NCBI GenBank assembly: GCA_036897625.1
Contig: JAYMTA010000285.1
Span: 1-32,322, forward strand
Origin: Pelargonium cotyledonis
Taxonomy: Eukaryota; Streptophyta; Magnoliopsida; Geraniales; Geraniaceae
Length of the DNA stretch: 32,322 nucleotides
Direction of reading: 5' to 3'
Of the stretch, positions 1 to 10,783 are shown piece after piece (the stretch's first letter is position 1; each line of letters starts with the position of its first letter). The notes beneath the pieces were generated by a model. That model did not search any database, was not told where the DNA came from, and saw only the letters and a program-made list of their open reading frames with translations. A program made the translations under genes and the position numbers.

Positions 1-253
1 ATAAAAATAAAAACAAGACACTCATTTTAGGACAAAAAATTTAGACAAACAAGACACTCATTTTTGGACGGAATGAGTAGTATATATATTTACTATTATA
101 TACTCATGATCATGTTAAGAGATCTTAACTAACTTTTTATTAGAATATTATTGACAATTCATGTATAACTAACTTACTAAAAAAGAAAACACGACACTCA
201 TTTTGAAACAAAAATGTAAGAGAAACATGACATTTATTTTGGGACGGAGGGAG
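1..253. mobile_element. Stowaway-type MITE ends, nested and truncated
   Basis: Two terminal-repeat ends of the Tc1/mariner-derived Stowaway type are visible. One ends near 78-83 (GGACGGAATGAG followed by TA) and the other at 241-253 (GGGACGGAGGGAG followed by TA, close to the classic Stowaway terminus). Bases about 84-240 match the reverse complement of the interior of the MITE at 18228-18433, so the two belong to one family. The left copy lacks its own 5' terminus and is joined to another MITE end, so it is nested or truncated, and the window edge cuts it. The family is clear; the exact boundaries are not. Confidence 0.75.
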
Positions 254-641
254 TAGTTAGTTAGCTTGTATATTTCCGCTTTCATATCGTCAATGCACAT
301 GTGTTGTAACAAACTTAACAAATACTAGTTGGTTTATCATAGGAACACTATTTGTATTTCAGTCATGAAATTCGACACTGATTTTGAAACCGAAAAAATA
401 TATAAAAGTTTGACAAAATAGGGGAGATAAAAAAAGTATCACAAATTTTGATAAATGTATACAATCCAAATCCATAAATTACAACAAATCATAAATTTCA
501 CTTCAAAACGTTACACGACTCAAATCACGCATACAATGGTTATACAAATACAATAATGTATTATAACAAATCAAGTTTTCAATACACAATACACACCATA
601 TAAATGAGAAAATCAATATTACGCGCAGGAGACATGAACAA
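254..641. other. AT-rich 3' flank of the LRR gene
   Basis: There is no gene in this stretch. The part next to 641 is expected to be the 3'UTR and polyadenylation region of the minus-strand LRR gene, whose stop codon lies at 642-644. I see no other structured element. Confidence 0.5.
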
Positions 642-3600
642 CTAATTCTCGGGAATTCTGTCTTTCAAATACATCAGAACAGCCTTGGTTCCTCTATCTA
701 AAATTGCTCTCCGGATGCTGTTAAAAAAAGCCAACAGATTAGGCCAGCTTTTCTCAGTTCATTGAAAGGTCACTCGTTAGTTTTGTATAGACCACATATA
801 ATGAACGGCTTAATAGTTTACGAGTTATAAATATGATCCCCGACAACATTTTGCTTTAACCCAAGAACAGACAAATGACATAAAATATCATGTCATTAGA
901 GTTCTAGTGAACCTCAGTGAGGCTTAGGCCTCTTCACAATCTGACCTGAATCGAGTTCATTAGATTAAGTCTGGTGCAAAAGACTAGCCTAGATGTATGC
1001 TATTAGTCATGAACTAAGCTAAACAACATTTCATCAATGCATTTCTCCATTCGGAAAGTTATCAATGCCAATCAAAACACGTCCTTAATGTAAATATGTA
1101 ATGCTTATTGAGCTTTCCCATAGATGCATAATTTCCGGAAAGAAGGTAAAGGATGTAACGTACCTTCTCAATGGATTTCCGTCAAGTCTAAGGGCTTGTA
1201 GTGTAGGCTCAAGCAAACCCTGGCAAAATTGCATTTTAGCTTAGATATAATGTAATCAAGTCCTAACAATCATAACATGCGAACTATCGCAAACAATGCC
1301 AAAAGAAACAGAAATTTCATGATGCATTGGCTTATCAAACAGATGCCTATTGGAAACCTTCAAGTATTACACAGAGTTAGGGCAGCAAAATTGTTATCAA
1401 ATGGCCCCATTTATAGATTCCTATAAATTACAATAGCTATAGGACTTCGTGTACTCACCAGCTTTGAGGGAAGTGCTGAAATGTTATTGTTGGACAGGTC
1501 CAACTCAATAAGAGAAGTTTGATTCTCAAATCCCTACATGACAATATTACTAAATCAGTCTAGACTTCCAAATGGCAGTTAATAAAGAGACATAGACGCA
1601 CTTGCACAAACAAAAACAAAAAAAAAAGTAAACCAAAAATGAAAAAGAAAGGATTGTAATTGTATCTGTGACTGATATACACGAATATAAACATAGTCTA
1701 CATCCTATTTATAGGCATAGTTGATATGACAGTAATATCCCATCCCCTTCTTCCCAAAAGAAAGGAAGAAGCATAGTACTTGACTAGAGGTGACAACTTT
1801 ACGTGCATGGAATCTGTACACTTGACATGGAACCATATATTCAGTGGCATACACCTCAGAGGATATGAGCCATCAAATTTATGTTCATGCTCTTTCGACC
1901 TATCCAAGGAAAAGGACGACATTCATTTCCACCTATCAAGGATAAAATGGTGTGAAACCAGCCACTTTATAACTCAACCCACCATATTCAACCAGATAAT
2001 GTTAACCCCAAGAATATTTCAGCTGCCCTGTGGCACTTCCATATATACAATACTTCATACAAACAATGAAATATTTTACCTCTGGAATCAGTTGAAGGGA
2101 ATTTTGGCTTAAGTCAAGGATTCGTAGCTGATTCAAGCTCAATATATCGGATGGGACTTCACTGAGATGCATTCGTCTGTTTGATCAAATAGATGCAATA
2201 AAAATAAGTTATAAGATTGATATTGAAAAATATCCATTATTCATATGCATACACACAAATAATACTTCATCTAGCTGCATTAAGCAGCACAAAAATAAAT
2301 GTTAGTCTAGCACAGACATTGAAGAAATCTCCAAACTGAAGTATAAGCATAATTGGAAATCATATACCACATGCATGAGTGCAGGCACACACACACACAC
2401 ACGTTGCAATTTCTAGCTGCAGACCTCAGGTAAAGCTCCTGCAACCGTGGCATATGAGTAAATGGCGGATTCTTTGATAACGAACCCACATTTCCACTAA
2501 GATCCAGAATCTGGAGCATTGAAACAGCCTGAAAGCCGTCTGGCGGAATCTACATTTCAAGTAAGTAGTAGGGAGTTAAGATCATGCTGATAATGAGGGG
2601 CTGGAAAACATTGCTACAAGATTTATGTCTCGAAGATCCCATGATAGTTGTATCATGAAACTTTAGTTGCCATAGATTTAGCCTTCCAATGCAAAGAATG
2701 ACATTTATATTGATAATGATATCACAAAAAGCAGTAGTATTTAAAGCCTAACAATCATGATATATGTACAAAGGTTTAAATCAAGATCAGTTATAACCAT
2801 TGCAACAGGCAGCAAATAGAAAATGAAAATTTAACTTTATTTCTCAATCAACTTATTCGGATCTTTCATACCTGACTAAGTGGATTATAGTCCAACTTCA
2901 AGCACAAGAGTTTAGGAAGTGACTTTAAAATTTCACTTGGCCAATCCTTAATCTTGTTCCTTGATAAAATCAATGTCTGCAAATTTGAATGTAAAAACAT
3001 TAATGCGGTTTCAAACTATCAAACGAAGCCCACCTAACATTTGGTTTCCTACAAGCCTACATCCTTTTTTCCAATTAATAGTCAAAAGTTAAACCATTTA
3101 ACCAATACTCCAATAATAATTCCGTTTCCAACTACAGCATTGTTATAGAACTATAGTTAAATTTAAAGATATGGATGAGTTGATTCAACTTACGAAAAAA
3201 TTGTAAAACTCATGTCTTTTAAATGACTCTGACTGCATCTAATGCCTTTACTAAAGCAATGTGAGGAGAATGATAACGAGGCAGTACCTTTCGACTGTTT
3301 AAAACCAATCTGACTATTAACCATGAAAAATAGAATAATAATGAATCAGATGACTTGTACTAGAAACCCACAGGTTCAATCTTGTAGCCACGCAAATAAA
3401 TCACTCATGATATTATGATGACATGATAAGACTGGCCGATAACAAACACAACTTATGTGCAGAATCATATAAGAACCAGAAGTCCATTTGGATGTTGAAA
3501 ATTCCATACAAAAATTCGCTGATGGATTATCAAGGGTCAAATTGCCTTAAATTTGGATGTTATTCTATATTTTTATAACATCAAACCAACTGCAAGTTAT

Positions 3601-6600
3601 AATCTCGAAAATTATTCCAGACTAGTATAATATATCTGTTGTCAGAAACAGAAACAAATATTCCTTCCAATCCTAACTTTAGATTTATCTTTTACTGCAT
3701 ATAGAGCATAAACTTCTTCCATTGGAACTCCTGCCTAGGGAAAAACTCTAGATGTGACGAGATAAAGGTTGCCATCCTATATGACTTTCTAGGACAAATT
3801 AGTACCAGTTACGCAAATAAAACATTGTTATATATGGCTTATGGCATTTTAAATTACCATTAGACTTTATTACTCTAATGATGGAAAGAGATGAAAATTG
3901 CTCAAATATGTCTACCTGGAGAGTACTGCAAGAGGAAAGTTCAACTGGAAGCTCTTGGATGGAATTCCTAGAAAGATCAACTTTTACTGCTTCACCTGAT
4001 TCCCATACTTCTGATGGAACCACACTCATACCCAGCCCTTGTAGAGAAAATTCCTAAAAGCATCCAAAAGAAGGAACCAGTAAAAATTAAATAGCGAGCC
4101 CTCAGTCTCATGTGATAGATATAAAAGAAGTGGGTCCTCTCGGATATGTACAAGTGTACATAAACATATGGTATAGTATGGGTCTCATGCAAGACAACAA
4201 ACCCACCATCTAACGCTCATATTTGAAATATTATGAGCAGCATGATATAATGATATTAGCCTCTATGTGCAAATGCACATAAATAATAGTAAGACTTCTC
4301 TTAGTGTTTACTTCAATAGAATTCTTTTCCATAACAAAAAATAAAAAAGGAAACATACTCGACCTCAGATTTATAAATTTATGTTTTAGTGACTGTTTGG
4401 TTAATAAAAGCTTGTGAAGAAGTAATCTTGAGGTAAATCCAACCAGAAAAATACAGTTGTACATGAGGACTTGTTCAATTGTATACAGAGAAAGATTTAA
4501 CAAAGTGAAAAAGAGTGAACAGAAAAAAAAATGATGTGGTTTGGTCATAAAGCCTACATACACACCCCAAATGCCCAAAGGGATAGATTTGCATTCACTA
4601 ACTTCATATATTTAGTAACTATGTTGCACCAATACCGACACGCAACACGATTCGTGACGCGATTCGGACACCCGATTCACCATTTTCAAAAAATTACGAC
4701 ACGATACGTTAAATTTTTAGTTAAATAAATATTTTTTATATAGCAAATTATCTGTATTTATAGGTTTCAATTGTATTAAAAACTAACTAGATAGTATATT
4801 AAACTAAAATTAACATAAGTTCAACCTAAATAAGTGATTACAATACATGAACAAAATAACTTGGGCAAATTTTGATAAAGAATTATCGTTATTTGAAAAA
4901 GATAGGTCACTGAGTGTCGGAAGAGAATTGGAAGAGTGTCGTGTCCGATTCAAGAGTCCGACACCGACACGCTGCTGGAGGAGAGTGTCGGTGATTCATA
5001 GTTTAGTACAATACAACCATATTACAATGTACAGGAGATATACACGGTAAGAAACAAATTACAAGAATAACTCCTCAATCTCATATTTTGCTTGATCAAA
5101 TTGCATGATTTACTACATGATCAAATCTCATTATTTATCATGGGAAGTCAACATATTCCAACAAGACAACATAAACTTTACCCATAGATATTGTCAAACT
5201 TTTCCAGACAAAGACAAGTGGACAATGAGCCTTACCTTTGTAGTGATAGACAACCGAGCAGCCATTGCAACTACTTCCTCTTTTTTTGGAGTATTAGCGT
5301 CATTATCTGCAGGAGAAGCTAAATTATAATATTTGAAACAAATAAAGTTGATAAGAACAATAAAATCATAAGAGAAACTTGGCATTGAGATTCATAATTG
5401 AAAATCTGACACTAAGACAAGCTATAACATAGACAAAAGGAGACTGGCGAAAAGTAGACTTATAAAAAAGCTCTGTTCAAGCATCAACGCATCATAACTC
5501 ATAAGAATAACCATGATGATTGAAGAGCCACCATACCTTCACTCTCAGAAAGTCTACTTCGAAGATACTTCAATAAAGCGGGAGTAGGTCCAGAAACCAA
5601 TGTGCTGAGGGAAATAAAAGTCATCATTTTAGTAAACTCTCACCTGATACAAGCATTTATCTCAAAATAATGATCAACACAAATCCTCACCTTCGAAGAG
5701 TTCGCAAAGGGTTACCAGTTAACAACAGCTTTCGCAGAGTTGTCATCTTGCCTAAACAATGAACATTTAATCTTGAAATTAAGTTTGGTAAGATAATAAA
5801 CAATGCATTGAAGAATTTTATAGCTTTGTTAAGTTGGATTATGTCTAGATTCATTGAAGTAGCAATGCAGTATGCAGGCATGCAGCTCTAGTCAATGAGA
5901 TATTTCAATTTACCATAAACTGACTTTTACAAATAAGTTGAGGAAAACCTCATCACGTTTGTAGATGAGAGAACACAATGTAATCATGCATACATATAAT
6001 TATTATTGTTACACCTCAGTTTGCAAGCATAAATTGTTTCTAACAAGTATCATTCTACAATTATTAAATATTCAGTTATAAGAACAGAAGAATAGGAAAG
6101 TTCTAGATTTGAAACAACAAAATGTAAACAGCTATTTCATTAGTGATCATGTGTACTTGAATCTAATCATCAGCACAATATATGATAATTACTAGTTTTG
6201 ATCCCTTCATATTACTAAAAAAAGTACTTGAAACAGGTTGACAATGTTTTTAGAACGCAATGGGAATGGATAATTGAGGAATTACAACCAGGATCTATTT
6301 TACAATTAACTTATTAACAAACCTTACCAATCTCAGCAGGCAATCCACCCAATGAATTATTTGACAGGTCCAGCACAGAAAGACGCAATTTGCATGCCTC
6401 AACTGGATACTCCTTCAACTGCTTGCATCCATTATGAGCAGACAAACATGTTACAATCAGAAGATTAAATAATGAACATGGTTATGTATGAATTATTTAT
6501 TTATTTTTGCTCAATAACATACATTAATGATAGCTACACAGAAAATACCAAATTTCAATTGCTATAAGTTTCTCTATACATACTATTAAATGCGATTTCA

Positions 6601-9600
6601 TAGACTTATAATAATATAAAAATATGGGCTGACACCACATGATTTTAATTCCAACATCAGCTACTTACTTTTGCATCCAAATAAGACCAACTCATACTTT
6701 CTAAAATGCCAATATTTCTATTATCTTATCCCATCAAAATAAAGCATATCCCATCTATTCGGAATTAGGAAACTAAGCTCTTCCATTATCCTAACCTTCA
6801 TAGCCGGAAATTTCCTTTCCTCACAGCATGATTTTTCTTACAGAATAGTACATTATAGTCAATTCAGTAGTACATCGAATAAGGAAATCAATCAACAATA
6901 TTCACACCAAAATTTAGTTTCAGATATGGCTGTTCTTATTTAAAGCACAGCATCATAATACTAACTATTAACTGCCCTGCATGAATTACTAGGAATAGAT
7001 ACTATTCAGAGCTTGCCAAAAGTAAAGAGCTTAACAATATTGTTTCTTACTCCTGCTATGAAATTTCTTCAGGTTGGTTCTTTTCTCCTTTTTTGGAGTT
7101 AATTGGATTGAATTTGGAACAGATGTTTCAAATTTTGATGATAAAGATATATAAGGGGGAGACTTTAAAGTGTTGGTGCATAGGCTCTAAATATTATAGA
7201 TATACAATTTAGATCTTATGTATAAGAACAAGATCTAATTTTAATGAATTCTAAATTGTATATCTTAATTCAAAATATAATATAACTTATACTACTAATC
7301 AATTTTTAACAATCCTAGTCTAACGACAAGATAAAGCGTCACATTGGTTATTCTCTTAGAAGATTTCACTATATTCTATTTGAAAATAAGTTGGATAATC
7401 AAAGAGCCGATAAGTAATACTCAATCATGGAATCTAGTTCTTTACTTTTCATGCAATAGTATTTTGGGGAAGCATGGCATTAATTATTAAGTTACATAAA
7501 ATGAACTTCTAGTAACCTGGTTTGAACGAAGATCTAGCGTTGCTAACAGAGGAAGTGCTCCTATCTCCGATGGTAAACTAGACAGTGCATTATTCCTGAA
7601 ATTGGAAACCACACGTGCTTGATGAATATCAGAAGCCAAAAGTTTAACTTAAACAAAATCCTGGTCTTGTAAACAATCCTAAGAAAATATGGAGATGTTT
7701 TGCAGTAGTGTAAGAGAATATGACCCCATGTATAACTCCACAAGGGAAGAGCAACCCGAAATAGATGGTGGGATTGATGAAATCCCTGCAACCGAGAAAA
7801 TTTTCTTAGGACAAATTGAATGAATTAATGAAAGGATTGTGAATATTTTGGAAGATAATTCCTTCTGTTCAATTCACTCACTGTTCTGATGAAGGTCAAG
7901 ACGTATAAGCCGTGAAAGACTTCCCATGTTCTCTGGCAAACTGCTGAGGAAATTTTTGGCTACAAAGATTACAATTGTGAATAGAATGTCAAATATTTAG
8001 TAGATGAAAAAAAATAGTGCATATATATTAGTAGTATCCTATAACCAAGTCAAAATTATAACAAACAGCTACTTACATGCATTAAATTCGGTAAGAACAG
8101 TCCATTGTGCAATCATATTCCCAGAGAGCATTGTTAGCTTGTTTCCCTGAAACAGTTAGAAAATACATTAATGATTTGAAACCATAGAAACAGCAATCTA
8201 ATTTTTTTGTTCTGGTAGATTAGATATAAAGCTGAATAGTTACTATATGCTGAAAAAAATGAATATGCTCGTACCTCCACATCCAGTTTTGACATTTTTC
8301 GACAGTTAGATAGATCTTCTGGCAAGCTGGTAATAAAATTGTTTGATGCCTGGGGAAAGAAGTTTCACAAGCCATACGTCATCACAAAGTATAGTGACTA
8401 CCATGTTGCGGAATTCACATATTCAGGGGAATCCATACTTAGCAAGTACCTTGAAATCTGATAAATCTACACATCTTCCAAGTGAGCTTGGGAGCTCCTT
8501 TAGCTGATTGCTCGAACAATCAAACCTGGAACAAGTGAACAACCACATAATCAAACACCAAAGGTTAAGAAACAAACTCATTGGAATAAAAAAAAGTCTG
8601 GTGGATATGAAGTAATAGATATACTAAACATTAAGTAGCATCTGCCACAGTATGGTTGCAAATGAATATCTAAAAATATGTAAGTAGCATCTGCAACACA
8701 TAATAACCTGTGATCCTCCCATCAGAACTTACTACTGAAATTGTACAAATATGAAATATGTGATCCGAAAATAGCAGATGGGATTAAATTAATATTTTTG
8801 TAAATTAAGAATGAGTGCTATGGTAGTCTTCCTTCCACAGAATAGCAGTGATATTGTTCAGGAAATAATGATTTCAAATACATTCTTCATTAGATTTACA
8901 TTCCAATCTAAGCTTCCTTTCTTGCCCAATTGGTTCCAACAACCACAACAATTTGAATGAGTTTATGAGTAGCAATGAATTTATAAAATCAGAGGAAAAG
9001 CATGCAGACATGGCAATAACAACATCTAAGTTGAAGGAGGATAACAGATTGGCTAACAAGAATTGAGGTAATGGAATCTCTGGATGATAATAGTTTGAGC
9101 ACAGTTTCCACTGCGAATTATATAAAACAGCAATAATAAAGAAAGGAAGCCTACTTGATAAGAGCAGTAGCCGATCCGATCTCTTCAGGTATTTCCAGCA
9201 ATGAATTAAAGGAAACGTCTAACGATTTTAGCATGTGAAGCCTGCCAGATCAAATATTACACATATGCACATGTGCATGCCCTTGCAACAAGGATAATAT
9301 CCAAAAGATCAGAGAACAGTTAAAGAAGTGCAGACAACTCACTCTCCTATAGCAGCTGGAAGGTGGGTAAGATTATTGTGGCTAACATTCAGCACCGTGA
9401 GTAAAGGTAAATTTCTCAGGTCTTCTTTTAATGATTCGATATTATTATGAGCCAAAATCAGCTTTTGTAGCTCCACAGCCTGCAATGAATAAATAAATCC
9501 ATTCATCCACATCATATATTGATACATCTCAGCTTAAAATGCAGAATAATGAAGACTATTTTGTATTTGACAGAGGAAGTTCAACAGTAAAATTTACCTC

Positions 9601-10261
9601 CCACCATTTATCACCTTCCCCAACTGTATCCATTATCTGATAGACCTCATTTGGCACCTTCCTGGATAGATATACATACAATACATAGCATTAGATGTGA
9701 GGAATTAGAATGCCACCAAAGAACAAGAAGTGCTTTGTTTATTAATATCCATGACTTCTTTAATCTAACATACAATGTTCTCCATTTGGAAAATTTTCAT
9801 TACTCTAAATATGAACTCTGTAGACAATGTAACAAGTAATTGCCAAAAAGACTAATCTCTGTCACCACTCACCACCAGCTACCAAGATCATACAATCAAA
9901 TATCCTATCATAAGCTGGCAAGTAACAAGAGCCTTGAATCAGCCAAAAAGCTCAATTGTAGATTGATCACTAAAAATGGATCTGCTCTAGTCTCTAGCTA
10001 ATTTGGCAATCAAATGTTCCAATCACTAGTACCAATATGCCAATTTAAGAGTTGCAATGTTGCATTACAGTTAATTTCGAAATCGCTTCACTCCTACTTC
10101 TTGTTTCCATTATTCTCTCGGAATCCAAATACAGCCACTAACAATTAGAAATTCAAATGTTGGGATATATGCAAACGCCAAACAGTAAAGACTTGCCTGA
10201 GAGATCGATTTGACAGGTTGAGAGAACCAGAAGCTCTGGCAGCCTTGATGACGCGCTCCAT
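642..10261 (-). CDS. Leucine-rich-repeat protein, LRRC40-like (584 aa, 21 exons)
   Basis: Coding exons in transcript order: 10261-10197, 9661-9598, 9479-9343, 9241-9155, 8525-8450, 8349-8275, 8146-8077, 7959-7882, 7785-7725, 7595-7517, 6418-6328, 5751-5691, 5604-5537, 5306-5236, 4053-3916, 2976-2872, 2549-2425, 2176-2080, 1533-1459, 1219-1164, 717-642. Phases agree throughout and give 1755 nt (584 aa). The protein is an array of plain LRRs (LxxLxLxxNxL) from about residue 44 to 314, a helical, charged linker (about 315-361), then a second LRR array (362-559). It has no signal peptide, membrane segment or kinase domain, so it is probably an intracellular scaffold. It resembles plant LRRC40-type proteins such as Arabidopsis At3g15410 in order and length (from memory). 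I chose the ATG at 10261 (MERVIKAA) as family-typical; an in-frame ATG at 10330 would add 23 residues. Intron 1 uses a GC donor. The biochemical role is unknown. Confidence 0.9.
2386..2402. repeat. (CA)n microsatellite in an LRR-gene intron
   Basis: A short uninterrupted CA dinucleotide run lies in the intron between the LRR exons at 2549-2425 and 2176-2080, close to the upstream exon's splice donor. It is probably length-variable and has no evident function. Confidence 0.8.
4618..5002. mobile_element. Short TIR element in LRR intron 14, about 385 bp
   Basis: The left end (ACTATGTTGCACCAATACCGACAC) is imperfectly inverted at the right end, where the plus strand reads GTGTCGGTGATTCATAGT. Direct repeats TTTAGTA flank it at 4611-4617 and 5002-5008; the last base of the element and the first of the repeat cannot be assigned uniquely. 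The interior is AT-rich, with further ACCGACAC-type subterminal motifs in both orientations. It lies wholly inside the 4054-5235 intron and encodes nothing. The superfamily is unclear: the 7-8 bp duplication would fit hAT, but the termini are not diagnostic. A related left end occurs near 30714. Confidence 0.65.
6419..7516 (-). other. Long AT-rich intron 10 of the LRR gene
   Basis: This 1.1-kb intron separates the exons 7595-7517 and 6418-6328. No open frame in it resembles a gene. Its one notable structure is a perfect 16-bp inverted repeat, AGATATACAATTTAGA at 7198-7213 and its complement at 7250-7265, which could form a stem with a 36-base loop. It may be the relic of a small foldback element. 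Confidence 0.6.
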
Positions 10262-10783
10262 AGCCTGATTGGTCGGAGACGAGCACAGATTTGGGTTCCT
10301 GGATGGATCTGCTTCAGATTTGAGAAGCACAAGCTGTGTCTCAGTGTCTGCTGGTGCGGAAATGGAAGATTAAGAGAGACAGAGAGGGTGTGATCGTCTG
10401 TATCAAGCTCCACAGGTGTCTACTGAAGTGACCAATGGAGATCCTCCACGTAACTTTTAAACAAAACAGATTTTGTCTGAAACAAGCCCAACAGACCAGC
10501 CCATATATTTGGGTTGGGCTCATGTAGGCCCAATATAATTGTGTATATACTTTCTCATCCTCCATTGCCGTCTTCCTCTTCGAAACCCTTGTGTTTCGAC
10601 AAACGCCATCACCTAGCCGCAGGTACTGTACTTCCCTCTACAATTCACGCTCAGTTCACTCCATTGCATGCCTCTAGGGCTCCGCAAGGAACCATTTTAT
10701 TGCTCTCTCAGCTTCCAAACAGACGCTGAATTGGTTTCTAATTCGTTACCTGAAGTTGCAGATTTTGTAGGGTTTAGGCGAAG
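10262..10783. promoter_or_regulatory. Divergent promoter between LRR and NOG2 genes
   Basis: Only 522 bp separate the two start codons, which face away from each other, so both promoters and both 5'UTRs must share or divide this interval. Visible motifs: AGCCCA at 10485-10490, TGGGCT at 10515-10520 and GGCCCA at 10527-10532 (site II / UP1-type elements), AAACCCTT at 10583-10590, and TAGGGTTTA at 10768-10776 (telo-box) just before the NOG2 ATG. In plants, site II plus telo-box is typical of ribosomal-protein and ribosome-biogenesis genes and is bound by TCP-class and telo-box factors, which suits NOG2. Transcription start sites were not determined. Confidence 0.75.

Noticed and set aside
1698..2112. 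Overlapping open frames on both strands (about 74 and 110 codons)
   Set aside because: They lie in an intron of the LRR gene, partly across its exon 18 in the wrong frame, and have no recognisable domain.
10262..10330. Upstream in-frame ATG at 10330 as the LRR protein start
   Set aside because: The extra 23 residues look unlike family members, which I recall starting near MERVIKAA. It remains possible as an alternative start.
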